Counted from the stretch's first letter, positions 8,279 to 18,837 are shown. The stretch: 64,000 bases of DNA from Chryseobacterium sp. PMSZPI (GCF_002835665.1 NZ_PIZV01000051.1:1-64000); one strand, 5' to 3'. Translations and numbers: made by a program. The notes: a model not told the origin generated them from the sequence alone.

Positions 8279-8947
8279 ATGTCAGAATTTGAAGCATCTT
8301 TTCATAAAAGAATAAAAAAGACAATAGTTACAGGAATTTTATTTTTTTTAATCGGACTGTTGATGAATTGTAGTTCTTCTCGATCATCACAGCTCAGAAA
8401 TGGAGATTTACTCTTTGTAACAGCAAAACAAACCGGACTTTCCGGAGCCATTAATAATGTAACTCAAAAACAGAAAGTAGCTTCTTTTGATCATATTGGA
8501 ATGCTGGAAAAAGAGGGAAATAAAATGTTTGTCTTACATGCTGCTCCAAAAGGTGGTTCCCAAAAACAAGACCTGGAAGACTTTATAAAAGATCATAGAA
8601 ATGAAGGGCAAAGAGTGATTGTTTATCGGTTGAAACCGGAATATCAAAAGGCAATTCCTGCTGCTGTGGAAAAAGCAAATTCTATGCTTGGTAAGCCATA
8701 CAATTTCAATTATATCCTCGATGAAAATTCATATTATTGTTCAGATTTTGTAGAAAGAGCCTTTAGAGAAGATCATATTTTTACATTAGAACCCATGACC
8801 TTTATTGATCCTCAAACAGGAAAAACAAATGTATTCTGGGAAGAATTTTATAAAAAGAAAAATCTAAAAGTGCCGGAAGGAGAGCCCGGATGTAATCCTA
8901 ATGGGTTGGCTGGCTCAAAAAAACTGGATAGAATTAAAGAATTATAA
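8279..8947 (+). CDS. YiiX/YebB-like NlpC/P60-type cysteine hydrolase, lipoprotein
   Basis: A 222-residue protein with a hydrophobic segment ending in a lipobox-like LLMNC around residues 31-35, so it is probably membrane-anchored. It carries the circularly permuted papain-like (YiiX) motifs: histidine in FDHIGML, then catalytic cysteine in YYCSDFVERAF. Relatives cleave peptides or amide bonds in the cell envelope; the substrate here is unknown. The gene stands alone, divergent from the two-component operon, with a short leader. Confidence 0.85.
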   Translation: MSEFEASFHKRIKKTIVTGILFFLIGLLMNCSSSRSSQLRNGDLLFVTAKQTGLSGAINNVTQKQKVASFDHIGMLEKEGNKMFVLHAAPKGGSQKQDLEDFIKDHRNEGQRVIVYRLKPEYQKAIPAAVEKANSMLGKPYNFNYILDENSYYCSDFVERAFREDHIFTLEPMTFIDPQTGKTNVFWEEFYKKKNLKVPEGEPGCNPNGLAGSKKLDRIKEL

Positions 8948-8966
8948 AATGTAGGAGTTGTAAAAG

Positions 8967-9093
8967 TGTCATTCTGAACATAAACTGAAAGTTTACGAAC
9001 GTAGTTCAGAAATGTAGTGAAGAATCTTAAATGTTCGCTTTTTTAAAGATTCTTCCTTCGTCAGAAATCGAAGATTCGACGTAGTCAATGACA
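8967..9093. repeat. REP-like hairpin element
   Basis: The element is bounded by TGTCATT (8967-8973) and AATGACA (9087-9093) and has an inner inverted pair GAAGAATCTT / AAGATTCTTC, so it can fold into a long hairpin. A partial relative lies at 13589-13626. It resembles extragenic palindromes common between flavobacterial genes. No coding potential is seen. Confidence 0.6.
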
Positions 9094-9141
9094 AAATCCA
9101 ATTATTTGATTTTTAAGATAGATTCAAAAAGTTAAATTTTT

Positions 9142-9191
9142 AAAAATATTAGTCTACTAATTTGGTGGACTAATATTTTTTTATATTTTTG
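9142..9191 (+). promoter_or_regulatory. Palindromic operator over the promoter of the NIL-domain gene
   Basis: Arms of 16 nt (9142-9157 and 9165-9180) form an inverted repeat with one mismatch around a 7-nt centre; the core is TTAGTCTAC / GTGGACTAA. TTTG at 9161-9164 and TATTTTTG at 9184-9191 form a promoter with a 19-bp spacer. The palindrome overlaps the -33 element, as expected for repressor control. As RNA it would be upstream of the start site, so a riboswitch is unlikely. Confidence 0.65.
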
Positions 9192-9202
9192 TCACAGATT
9201 TA

Positions 9203-9562
9203 ATGCAAAAGCAACATGATCTGAATATGTTTAACCAAAAATGTTTAGCAATGATTACACCTACTCCTAGTCTGCAGGTTTTACAAAATAAATTAAACCT
9301 GCCTAAAAAAGAATTGATCCTGGAAATAGAGTTGAATGGTAAAATGAAATTTGAACATTTAATGTATACTATTTACAATCAACTGGGGATTTGTCATAGA
9401 GTGTTATCAGCTAACGTAGAGTATATCAACGGATACAGTTTTGGTACAGTGCAATTATACATTAATGTTAATTCAGAAGATTATCAGCAACTTGATTTCT
9501 ATCTGAATAAAAATAAACTTTTGAGTACAACGGTGGAGTATACCTGCCGAAAATATTCTTAA
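9203..9562 (+). CDS. NIL-domain-like protein
   Basis: A 119-residue soluble protein. Residues about 34-117 resemble the NIL domain found at the C-terminus of MetN-type methionine importers: a first strand (LILEIELNG), a helix, then LSANVEYINGYSFGTVQLYINV and a final helix and strand. It stands alone with no ATPase domain. In other bacteria stand-alone NIL proteins accompany sulfur amino-acid genes, so a sulfur-related sensing role is possible but not shown here. The gene has its own palindrome-controlled promoter and a terminator. Confidence 0.65.
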   Translation: MQKQHDLNMFNQKCLAMITPTPSLQVLQNKLNLPKKELILEIELNGKMKFEHLMYTIYNQLGICHRVLSANVEYINGYSFGTVQLYINVNSEDYQQLDFYLNKNKLLSTTVEYTCRKYS

Positions 9563-9591
9563 GAGAGATTCATATAGTTTTAATTACTCAA

Positions 9592-9620
9592 AGTGTCCGG
9601 TATTGTATCGGGCACTTTTT
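9592..9620 (+). terminator. Rho-independent terminator after the NIL-domain gene
   Basis: AGTGTCCG pairs with CGGGCACT (one G-U pair) and is followed by TTTTT. Confidence 0.75.
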
Positions 9621-9725
9621 ATTTTGGAATAATGTTTTTTCTCCTGCAGATCTACAGATTTTTAAAATAAAGAATAAATATTAACCCCAATCCCGACAAC
9701 TATCCCAATTGAAGGAGTGAGAATT

Positions 9726-9773
9726 CCCCTCCGGAGGGGTGTCAAAAATTCAAAGAATTTTGACGGGGTGGTC
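9726..9773. repeat. REP-like element with 14-bp palindrome
   Basis: CCCCTCCGGAGGGG (9726-9739) is a perfect palindrome. It is followed by an AAAATTC/GAATTTT hairpin and a GACGGGGTGGTC end. This is an extragenic element between the NIL-domain gene and murA; the rest of that 390-bp gap holds only two terminators and AT-rich sequence. Confidence 0.6.
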
Positions 9774-9897
9774 ATAAAAAGAACATTAATTACTTTCTTA
9801 AACACAAAGTTCTATTCTCAAGATTCCATGTTTTAAGGCAGCAAAGAGATAATCAATTAAAATTGATTTGATGAAGCTTACGTAAAAGTGGGATAAT

Positions 9898-9926
9898 AAA
9901 AAAGCGCTCGGATCACTCCGAACGCT
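9898..9926 (-). terminator. Terminator after murA
   Basis: On the minus strand AGCGTTCGGA, a 4-nt loop and TCCGAGCGCT (one G-U pair) are followed by a run of T. Confidence 0.8.
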
Positions 9927-9948
9927 CTATAGTAATAAAAATAAGTTT

Positions 9949-11256
9949 CTAGATTCTTTCGATATCAGCACCAATTGCTTTTAATCTGCCATCGATATTT
10001 TCATATCCTCTGTCGATTTGTTCGATGTTGTGGATGATAGATTTTCCTTCTGCAGAAAGAGCGGCAATCAGAAGAGCGTTTCCTGCTCTGATATCAGGAG
10101 AAACCATTGTTGTTCCTCTTAGTGGTGCTTCTTGGTTCAATCCGATTACAGTTGCTCTGTGCGGATCACATAAAATGATCTGAGCACCCATATCGATTAA
10201 TTTATCAACGAAGAATAGTCTGGATTCAAACATTTTTTGGTGAACCAAAATACTTCCCTTTGCCTGAGTAGCTACCACCAGGATAATGGATAATAAATCC
10301 GGGGTAAACCCTGGCCATGGCGCATCAGAAATCGTAAGGATAGAACCGTCAATAAATTTCTGGATTTTATAATGTTCCTGAGCCGGAATATAAATATCAT
10401 CTCCACTTTGCTCAAGCTGAATACCTAATTTTCTGAATGTATTAGGAATAACTCCCAATTGGTTCCAGTTTACATTTTTGATGGTAATTTCAGATTTTGT
10501 CATGGCAGCAAGACCAATCCATGATCCGATTTCAACCATGTCCGGAAGCATGGTGTGCTCAGTACCTCTTAAATAATCTACCCCTTCAATCGTAAGAAGA
10601 TTAGAACCTATTCCTGAAATATTGGCTCCCATTCTGTTCAGCATTTTGCATAATTGCTGAAGATAGGGCTCACACGCAGCATTGTAAATTCTTGTTTTTC
10701 CTTTGGCAAGTACGGCTGCCATTACAATATTGGCTGTTCCTGTTACAGAAGCTTCTTCCAACAAAATGAATTTTCCTCTAAGCTCTTTTGCTTTTAAAGA
10801 ATAGAAATACTCTTCTTCATCATAATTGAATTCTGCACCAAGTTCTACCAATCCCTGGAAGTGAGTATCCAGTCTTCTTCTTCCGATTTTATCCCCTCCC
10901 GGAGTTGGCATATAAGCTTCTCCATAGCGAGCCAACATCGGTCCCATAAGCATAATGGATCCACGTAGTTTAGCTCCGTCTTTTTTGAATTCTTTCGATT
11001 TTATATAGTCGAAATTAACTTTATCTGCTTTGAAAGTAAAATCACCATGTCCATTTTTAGTAACCTTTACTCCGAAATCACCTAAGATTTCAATCAATCG
11101 GTTAACATCATGGATGTCCGGAATATTTTTGATTCTGACTTCTTCGTCAGTTAATAAAACAGCACATAAAATTTGCAGAGCCTCATTTTTGGCTCCTTGT
11201 GGAGTTATTTCACCCTGCAATCTTTTTCCTCCTCTTATTTGAAATGTTCCACTCAT
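9949..11256 (-). CDS. murA: UDP-N-acetylglucosamine 1-carboxyvinyltransferase (MurA)
   Basis: A 435-residue EPSP-synthase-fold enzyme for the first committed step of peptidoglycan synthesis, joining PEP to UDP-GlcNAc in the cytoplasm. The KNEALQIL loop near residue 23 and the RAGNALLIAALSAEG segment near the C-terminus are typical. In the catalytic loop the usual cysteine (Cys115 in E. coli) is aspartate (Asp122 in PGGDKIGRR). Cys-to-Asp MurA enzymes are active but insensitive to fosfomycin. Its ATG shares one base with the stop of the DUF4290 gene (TAATG), so translation is probably coupled. Confidence 0.96.
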   Translation of the reverse strand: MSGTFQIRGGKRLQGEITPQGAKNEALQILCAVLLTDEEVRIKNIPDIHDVNRLIEILGDFGVKVTKNGHGDFTFKADKVNFDYIKSKEFKKDGAKLRGSIMLMGPMLARYGEAYMPTPGGDKIGRRRLDTHFQGLVELGAEFNYDEEEYFYSLKAKELRGKFILLEEASVTGTANIVMAAVLAKGKTRIYNAACEPYLQQLCKMLNRMGANISGIGSNLLTIEGVDYLRGTEHTMLPDMVEIGSWIGLAAMTKSEITIKNVNWNQLGVIPNTFRKLGIQLEQSGDDIYIPAQEHYKIQKFIDGSILTISDAPWPGFTPDLLSIILVVATQAKGSILVHQKMFESRLFFVDKLIDMGAQIILCDPHRATVIGLNQEAPLRGTTMVSPDIRAGNALLIAALSAEGKSIIHNIEQIDRGYENIDGRLKAIGADIERI

Positions 11257-11909
11257 TATTTCCTGTTTTTATGATTATGCTTTCGCTTGTTGTTATTGTT
11301 GTTGTTGTTCTGATTTTTATTTCCGCCGTTGTTTTTGTTGTTTCGGTTGTTGTTATTCGTATAATAGATCTTGCTCTTTTCCAGAGAATCAATTCCGGTA
11401 AGGTCCAATCTGTTTTCAGACAACTCTTTCAAATGTCTGAAAATAACGTCATCAGTTACGTGTTCCTTATTATATACATTATAAGATTTCTTCATGTTGT
11501 TGGCAATAACCTCGATCAGGGCTTCTTTTTCGTCACCTGTTTCCAGTTCGATTGCTTTTTCGATTAATTGAAGAATACTTTTTCCGTAAAATTTAAAATC
11601 TCCCTGAAGTTTTGGGTATTCCATTTTTTTAGGCTTCTCTGCCAATTGTTCTCTGGTAGGAAAAGGATATGGAGAATCTACGTCCAGATCATATTCTGCC
11701 AGGATAAAAAGATGGTCCCAAAGTTTATGTTTATAATTTTCTTCGTCGCGAAGTTGTGGGTTTCTCTGACCCATAAAATCGATGATTGCCATAGCCATTT
11801 CATTCCTTTCCTCTTTGGTAGGAAGTTCTTTACAGCGCTCAACCAACTGTTGTATAATTCTGCCGTATTCCGGCATATGAAGCTGAGTTTTTTGGGTGTT
11901 GTATTCCAT
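11256..11909 (-). CDS. DUF4290 domain-containing protein with Asn-rich tail
   Basis: A 217-residue protein beginning MEYNTQKTQLHMPEYGR, the conserved start of the Bacteroidota DUF4290 family. A TTG nine bases upstream could extend the frame but is part of the -7 promoter element TATATTTG, so the ATG at 11909 is chosen. The last 35 residues are nearly all Asn, Lys and Arg, coded by a repetitive AAC/AAT tract (about 11265-11360) that could vary in length. It is cotranscribed with murA. Molecular function is unknown. Confidence 0.88.
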   Translation of the reverse strand: MEYNTQKTQLHMPEYGRIIQQLVERCKELPTKEERNEMAMAIIDFMGQRNPQLRDEENYKHKLWDHLFILAEYDLDVDSPYPFPTREQLAEKPKKMEYPKLQGDFKFYGKSILQLIEKAIELETGDEKEALIEVIANNMKKSYNVYNKEHVTDDVIFRHLKELSENRLDLTGIDSLEKSKIYYTNNNNRNNKNNGGNKNQNNNNNNNKRKHNHKNRK

Positions 11910-11915
11910 AGAATG

Positions 11916-11923
11916 CAAATATA
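11916..11923 (-). promoter_or_regulatory. -7 element of the DUF4290-murA operon
   Basis: TATATTTG on the minus strand fits TAnnTTTG and ends only 6 bases before the ATG at 11909. The transcript would have essentially no 5' leader. Confidence 0.6.
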
Positions 11924-12097
11924 TGGATTAAAAGAAAAATTGTTTCGAGAAACTTAAAAATTTATGATTTTTTAATGAAAGTTTTGGGTGACTTTTCTAC
12001 TTGATTCTCTGATGAAAATGAAAATATTTCACTTAAAAAAGAATTTTTTTTCAATAAAAATGTATCTTGGTTGTTAGATTGATATTTAGATACAGCT

Positions 12098-13387
12098 ATG
12101 AAAAAAACATATTACCTCCTTTCTATATTGGCTTTAGGCCTCGTTTGTTCTTGTCAGAATAATGATGAAACTGTTGAAAAGTCTCCCCAACAATTGGAAG
12201 TACATGATAAAATAGTGAATGTGACAAATCATGATGGAAGACCATTCAGTACAGGAACAGTCTCAGAATCGATACACGGGAAATTTGTAGCCGGCCCGGG
12301 GGGAAGTGTTTTAATGCAGGGATTTTATTGGGATGTTCCGGAAGGAGGAAACTGGTGGAATACGGTTAAAGATAAAGTAACAGCATGGTCTAATGCAGGG
12401 ATAGGAGCGGTATGGCTTCCACCGGCTTCAAAAGCTCAGAACGGAGCATTATCAATGGGATATGATCCTACCGATTATTATGACTTTGGAAATTTTAATC
12501 AAAATGGAAGTATTGAAACTCGTTTCGGATCAAGAACCGAGCTGGAAGCTTTGATTACAAAAGCGCACGCAGAAAATATGCAGGTATATGCTGATATTGT
12601 TATCAATCATAACAGTGGCGGACAATCGGAAGCGAACCCTTTTACAGGAACCAATACATGGACTGATTTTACCGGGGTGGCTTCAGGAAAATTTCAAAGA
12701 AATTATAATGATTTTTATAAAAATGCCTACGGAAATAATGATGAAGGTTCTTTTGGAGGATTTCCGGATTTATGTCATGCAAACCCTCATGTTCAGGATT
12801 GGCTTTGGGGAAGAGATGACTCAGTAGGGAAGTATTATAAAAATGTAATGAAATTCGATGGTTGGAGATTTGATTATGTGAAAGGTTTCGGACCTTGGGT
12901 CATCAACACCTGGAACTCTAAAGTGGGTGGTTTTTCAGTTGGAGAATTATGGGATTCAAATGTCAATACATTAGAATGGTGGGCAAATAGTGCCAATAGT
13001 TCTGTATTTGATTTTGCAGCCTATTATAAAATGGATGAGGCTTTTGATAATGGCAATTTAAATGTGCTCAATGATGATATGATGTGGAAAAGAAATCCTT
13101 TCAAAGCAGTCACGTTTGTGGCTAATCATGATACTGATATTATTAATAACAAAATGCCGGCTTATGCCTATATCTTGACCCATGAAGGTTATCCGACAAT
13201 TTTTTACAAAGATTATGAAGAAGTATTAAATAAAGAAAGGTTAAATAATCTGATCTGGATTCATAATAATAAGGCAACGGGAACTACTTCGATTTTATAT
13301 ACGGATAATGACGAATATATTGCCAGACGTAATGGTTATAACGGAAATCCGGGATTGGTAGTGTATATCAATACATCTTCAACCTAG
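12098..13387 (+). CDS. Alpha-amylase (GH13) lipoprotein, ended by an in-frame TAG
   Basis: The frame encodes 429 residues with a lipoprotein signal (LVCSC at residues 15-19) and all four GH13 regions: DIVINH, GWRFDYVKG (nucleophile Asp), VGELWD (acid Glu) and FVANHD. This is an extracytoplasmic or outer-membrane starch-cleaving enzyme, similar in size to archaeal/plant-like amylases. It stops at TAG 13385-13387 inside the C-terminal beta domain, and the same frame continues sensibly for 49 codons to a TGA at 13535. The catalytic barrel is intact, but the truncated product may fold badly; it may be a recent pseudogene or a sequencing error. Confidence 0.85.
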   Translation: MKKTYYLLSILALGLVCSCQNNDETVEKSPQQLEVHDKIVNVTNHDGRPFSTGTVSESIHGKFVAGPGGSVLMQGFYWDVPEGGNWWNTVKDKVTAWSNAGIGAVWLPPASKAQNGALSMGYDPTDYYDFGNFNQNGSIETRFGSRTELEALITKAHAENMQVYADIVINHNSGGQSEANPFTGTNTWTDFTGVASGKFQRNYNDFYKNAYGNNDEGSFGGFPDLCHANPHVQDWLWGRDDSVGKYYKNVMKFDGWRFDYVKGFGPWVINTWNSKVGGFSVGELWDSNVNTLEWWANSANSSVFDFAAYYKMDEAFDNGNLNVLNDDMMWKRNPFKAVTFVANHDTDIINNKMPAYAYILTHEGYPTIFYKDYEEVLNKERLNNLIWIHNNKATGTTSILYTDNDEYIARRNGYNGNPGLVVYINTSST

Positions 13388-13537
13388 CAGGAAAGATGGA
13401 TTCAAACCAACTGGGGTAATCAGCAAATTAAAGATTTTACCGGTCATTCAAACTGGTATCCAACGACGCAAGGAGATAAGTGGGTGAAAATTCAATGTCC
13501 ACCAAATAGCTATTCTGTATGGTCGCTTAATTTATGA
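13388..13537 (+). pseudogene. Severed C-terminal piece of the alpha-amylase
   Basis: In the same frame as the amylase, these 49 codons encode QERWIQTNWGNQQIKDF and onward to NSYSVWSLNL, the tryptophan-rich strands normal for the amylase C-terminal beta sandwich. There is no start codon of its own. One base change restoring a sense codon at 13385 would give a 479-residue enzyme. Confidence 0.8.
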
Positions 13538-13588
13538 GTAATGAGTTTGGGATCGTACTCATAATTTTGTAAATGCTGAAATAGCAGC

Positions 13589-13626
13589 CAGATTCCACGC
13601 TACACTTCGTTTCGCTCTGAATGACA
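13589..13626. repeat. Partial REP-like element
   Basis: AGATTCCACGCTACACTTCG to CTGAATGACA resembles one arm of the hairpin element at 8967-9093. It lies in the gap after the amylase. A stretch reading AAACATCTGTGTAAATCTG follows near 13706 and resembles the CAGATT-type filler at 39598-39800. Confidence 0.5.
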
Positions 13627-13745
13627 AAAGGAGCTTATTGTTTCAGTCCATGTGTGGAAGAACAAAGTTTATATAAAATACTTTGTGTAGTAAATTATAA
13701 GATTAAACATCTGTGTAAATCTGAGAAATCTGTGGGAGATAATAT

Positions 13746-14156
13746 TTAGATCTGAATAAACTTTTTCTTTTGATGCTGATCCGGCAAAAAACATTTTTGA
13801 TTAGCCAGTTTCATTCTGTTCTTGGAAATGAGATTATAAATTGAATCACTTAAAGCTACCGGTACAATTTTCCCAATGATGGATAATTGATAGATGCCTC
13901 CCAGTAAATTGGCAATTTTCAATATGGCTCTGGATTTGATCAGGTAATATTGTGTAGGCTTCCAAAGATAAATGGTATTGAATTCTTTTGTCTCCAATCC
14001 TCTTTCTGATAAAAACTGTTGCCCAAATTCAGATTGTAATGAAGCAAACATGAATTGATCCTTTTTATCTCTTTCCAAAATCCATTGTACCCAGAAGTTG
14101 CAGACTCCACAATCTCCATCAAAAAATACAATATGTTTGTTTTCCCAGTTTTCCAC
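13746..14156 (-). CDS. DCC family protein (DUF393, thioredoxin-like)
   Basis: A 136-residue protein with the defining DGDCGVC motif near the N-terminus (FFDGDCGVCNFWVQWILERD), hence the name DCC, a thioredoxin-fold family of presumed thiol-disulfide oxidoreductases. The start is GTG, 5 bp after the stop of the haem-binding protein gene, so the two are cotranscribed. The partner substrate is unknown. Confidence 0.88.
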   Translation of the reverse strand: MENWENKHIVFFDGDCGVCNFWVQWILERDKKDQFMFASLQSEFGQQFLSERGLETKEFNTIYLWKPTQYYLIKSRAILKIANLLGGIYQLSIIGKIVPVALSDSIYNLISKNRMKLANQKCFLPDQHQKKKFIQI

Positions 14157-14161
14157 AATTT

Positions 14162-14629
14162 CTATTTATTAAACATGATTCCTCTTTCTGTATCTTCTTT
14201 TATCTTTTTAAAATATTGAATAAGATCTGCTCGTTGATCATCCGTTAATTTTGCATCCTGATGTCCCAGATAGTAAGATTCAAGGGGCATTTCTTTTTTC
14301 TCAATCATTTCTATTGATTCTTCCAGTTTACGAAGCTGTCTTTGAGGTTCATAGACTGCAAAGGTAGAAAAATTCAAATGTTTTCTGCCTTCGTTAATAT
14401 GATTTTTAACAAACCATGAAGCGGGTGAAATGTCTGCATACCAAGGGTATTTTGTTTCATTGGAATGGCAGTCATAGCAAGATATTCGGATGGTCTTAGC
14501 GATATTATCCGGGGTCTTTTTAATCTTTAAAAAATCCATTCCCGGAGTAGGTGGGGGATTGGTTTTATCAATAGGAAAAAATTGAATGATAATGAATGCA
14601 ACAAGAATGACAACAAGTACTTTTTTCAT
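14162..14629 (-). CDS. Haem-binding domain protein (periplasmic, CXXCH)
   Basis: A 155-residue protein with an N-terminal membrane anchor or signal (KKVLVVILVAFIIIQFF), then a single c-type haem motif CYDCH followed by SNETKYPWYADISPASW, the pattern of the Haem_bd family. It is probably exported and attached to the inner membrane. A TTG 15 bases upstream overlaps a TAAATTTG -7 element (14649-14642), so the ATG at 14629 is preferred. It is the first gene of a two-gene unit with the DCC protein, which suggests a redox role. Confidence 0.85.
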   Translation of the reverse strand: MKKVLVVILVAFIIIQFFPIDKTNPPPTPGMDFLKIKKTPDNIAKTIRISCYDCHSNETKYPWYADISPASWFVKNHINEGRKHLNFSTFAVYEPQRQLRKLEESIEMIEKKEMPLESYYLGHQDAKLTDDQRADLIQYFKKIKEDTERGIMFNK

Positions 14630-14641
14630 ATACAACGATTT

Positions 14642-14649
14642 CAAATTTA
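14642..14649 (-). promoter_or_regulatory. -7 element of the haem-binding/DCC operon
   Basis: TAAATTTG on the minus strand ends 12 bases before the ATG. The leader would be only a few bases. Confidence 0.5.
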
Positions 14650-14810
14650 GGGAAATATAAAGATAATTAAATTATTTGATTTTTTGATTTTTTGAATTTC
14701 GGAAGCCGGAAGAATGAAGCTGGAAGTTATCTTGGGCGATAGGGTAACAGGGAATATATTTTATTTAATTGATTTTGAAATCATTCTTGAATATATATTG
14801 TAGAATATTA

Positions 14811-15035
14811 GAGCCTGTGTTTAAATTTTATCAAAAATTTATTTGAACCATTAAGATGAATTAAGTTGTTGAGGTTAATTAAGAAAAAAAATCAAAGATT
14901 TTTATAAGCAAAGTGCCTTAAAGCGGAGCTCAAGCTTACTATTCTAAAATTCTTAAGAATCTTAATGGTGAAACTTATTGGTAAAAAATGGCAAATTAAT
15001 TATTAAAATAAAATTCTTAAAATTTAAACTGCCTC
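14811..15035. mobile_element. MITE-like element, complete copy
   Basis: The 225-bp element begins GAGCCTGTGTTTAAATTTTA and ends TTTAAACTGCCTC, imperfect terminal inverted repeats (right end inverted: GAGGCAGTTTAAATTTTA). It is flanked by TTA on both sides (14808-14810, 15036-15038), a likely 3-bp target duplication. Inner arms ACCATTAAGAT / ATCTTAATGGT allow the whole element to fold. It encodes nothing. A second copy is at 39311-39530 and a third at 63937-64000. The rest of the 730-bp gap up to katG shows only AT-rich sequence and the katG promoter. Confidence 0.75.
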
Positions 15036-15282
15036 TTAATTTAATAGGTAAAATACTTAATAATAATATTGGCTGTCAATACTTTGATAACGTCAGACTT
15101 CTGACTTTCTACTTCCTATTTTAGTTAAAAAATATTCCTTTGAGTTATTCTAAATTGGAAAAACGATATAGAATTGATCTGAAAAATGACTAACTTAATA
15201 CCACAATTATGTCTCGAGTTATTGTGCCGTCGGAAATATTTTATTATAGTTTTTAACTATCATTGAAATAATTATTAATAGA

Positions 15283-15313
15283 TTGTATTTATTGAATAAG
15301 CGTTGTAAGTTTG
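15283..15313 (+). promoter_or_regulatory. katG promoter
   Basis: TTG at 15283-15285 and TAAGTTTG at 15306-15313 are separated by 20 bp, fitting the Bacteroidota -33/-7 promoter. The leader would be about 60 bases. No clear OxyR-like site was recognised. Confidence 0.55.
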
Positions 15314-15371
15314 TCAAGTCTTTACAACGAAGATTTATTAAAACCATAGTAATCAATATAAAAATAAATAA

Positions 15372-17657
<2,286 letters not shown>

Positions 17658-17678
17658 TTAATGATTTTTATAATAAAG

Positions 17679-17708
17679 GAAAGACAGCGCTATTGCTGTC
17701 TTTCTTGT
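17679..17708 (+). terminator. katG terminator
   Basis: GAAAGACAGC, a 6-nt loop and GCTGTCTTTC, followed by TTGTTG. A similar but different hairpin follows the duplicated katG end at 19091. Confidence 0.85.
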
Positions 17709-17860
17709 TGTTTGTCTATTTTCCAAAATAGACGGATTTTTATTTGCCTGATAAAGTATTTATCTTTGCCCATAATTAACGGATGAAGAAAATTTTAAAC
17801 TGTTAAGAGATTATTATTGTATGAAATTTCAACTCAATTTAAATATTCCGAAATAAAAAT

Positions 17861-17889
17861 AAAACCACTTGAAAAAATCAAGTGGTTTT
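17861..17889. terminator. Bidirectional terminator hairpin
   Basis: AAAACCACTTGA and TCAAGTGGTTTT form a perfect 12-bp stem with an AAAAA loop, T-rich on both sides. It would serve the leftward membrane-protein genes. Confidence 0.75.
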
Positions 17890-17976
17890 CTATTGTGGCA
17901 AAAAGCTAGTTGTTTGAAATTGAATGATTTTTTGATAAATCAAAATCTCAGCAGGGGAAGCCTATTAAGTCTATAT

Positions 17977-18375
17977 TTATTTAGCCCATCTATCTGGTCT
18001 TACTAATTTTAAAGAAATATAAAAACTAAAAAAAATACTTACAATAAACATTATGACGGCATAATTAGAACTCAAACTAGACGTAAATAATTCTAAAAGA
18101 ATATTTTTATTTGTTAATATATAAACTATTAATAAGAATGCAGTTACTGATAAAAAAATAAATAACATCCATTTTGATTTGGCAACTTTAAAGTAATTGA
18201 GAATAGCCAGAATAATATTATCTAAGATAAACCCAATTAAAAAATACATGATACTAAAATAAAAAGTATAGGCAAACATTTCGGTTCCATATCCCTCAAA
18301 AATAAGAACTATCATTAGTGGTAATATGAATAATAAAATGTGATAAGATAAATTAAATAAAATTATATTTTTCAT
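17977..18375 (-). CDS. Unknown four-helix membrane protein
   Basis: A 132-residue protein made almost wholly of four hydrophobic helices (about 5-28, 34-58, 67-88, 98-122) with a short basic tail. No family was recognised. It follows another unknown membrane protein gene by 42 bp, same strand. Both lie in the 1.4 kb segment between katG and the repeat of the katG 3' end, so they probably arrived together. Confidence 0.6.
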   Translation of the reverse strand: MKNIILFNLSYHILLFILPLMIVLIFEGYGTEMFAYTFYFSIMYFLIGFILDNIILAILNYFKVAKSKWMLFIFLSVTAFLLIVYILTNKNILLELFTSSLSSNYAVIMFIVSIFFSFYISLKLVRPDRWAK

Positions 18376-18417
18376 GTCTTATTGAGCAAAAGTTATAAAT
18401 GGAACTATTTTCGATTT

Positions 18418-18837
18418 TTAGTTCCTGCTAGCTCGTACTATTAATAGCTTCTCATTGATATACCTCCAAGGTAAAAGAAAGATTAATAAAAATATTCCTA
18501 GAAGAATAATATTTTTTAAATACTTAGGGTTTTTAACTCTATATATAAATTCATCATTATTCTTATTATACAAAACCTCTATTTTATCATTAACAGAATA
18601 ATTAACACACTCATTATAAGGAATGCCAACACTATATGTTTTTTCATTGAAATTAATCCATATTGTAGATTTCATTCTTGGTGCTGCGTGGCAATTTTGT
18701 TTTATGATTTTTGTAGTATAATTATTACCCCCATTGACTGTGTCATTATATTCTATCAATTGTTTTATAGTAAATAATAATCCTAAAAGGATTACACATA
18801 TAATTAAAATTTGATTTTTATAATATTTTTGAATCAT
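18418..18837 (-). CDS. Unknown two-helix membrane protein
   Basis: A 139-residue protein with one N-terminal helix (about 8-25), an extracytoplasmic segment with two cysteines (about 49 and 78), and a second helix (about 108-125). The layout, helix, beta-rich loop with VLYNKNNDEF, helix, is like DUF3592-type proteins, but the match is weak. The last codons fall in a copy of the CTAGCTCGT repeat that also occurs at 18898 and 19000, so the repeat has shaped its C-terminus. Function unknown. Confidence 0.6.
   Translation of the reverse strand: MIQKYYKNQILIICVILLGLLFTIKQLIEYNDTVNGGNNYTTKIIKQNCHAAPRMKSTIWINFNEKTYSVGIPYNECVNYSVNDKIEVLYNKNNDEFIYRVKNPKYLKNIILLGIFLLIFLLPWRYINEKLLIVRASRN

Noticed and set aside
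9142..9180. Riboswitch upstream of the NIL-domain gene
   Set aside because: The inverted repeat lies upstream of and over the promoter, so most of it is not transcribed.
11199..11567. Open frame opposite the Asn-rich tail of the DUF4290 gene
   Set aside because: It arises from the repetitive AAC tract read backwards, giving a run of Val/Phe/Ile with no family signature.
13385..13387. TAG in the amylase as a pyrrolysine or programmed readthrough codon
   Set aside because: No pyrrolysine machinery is expected in this group and no special context is seen; a mutation or error is simpler.
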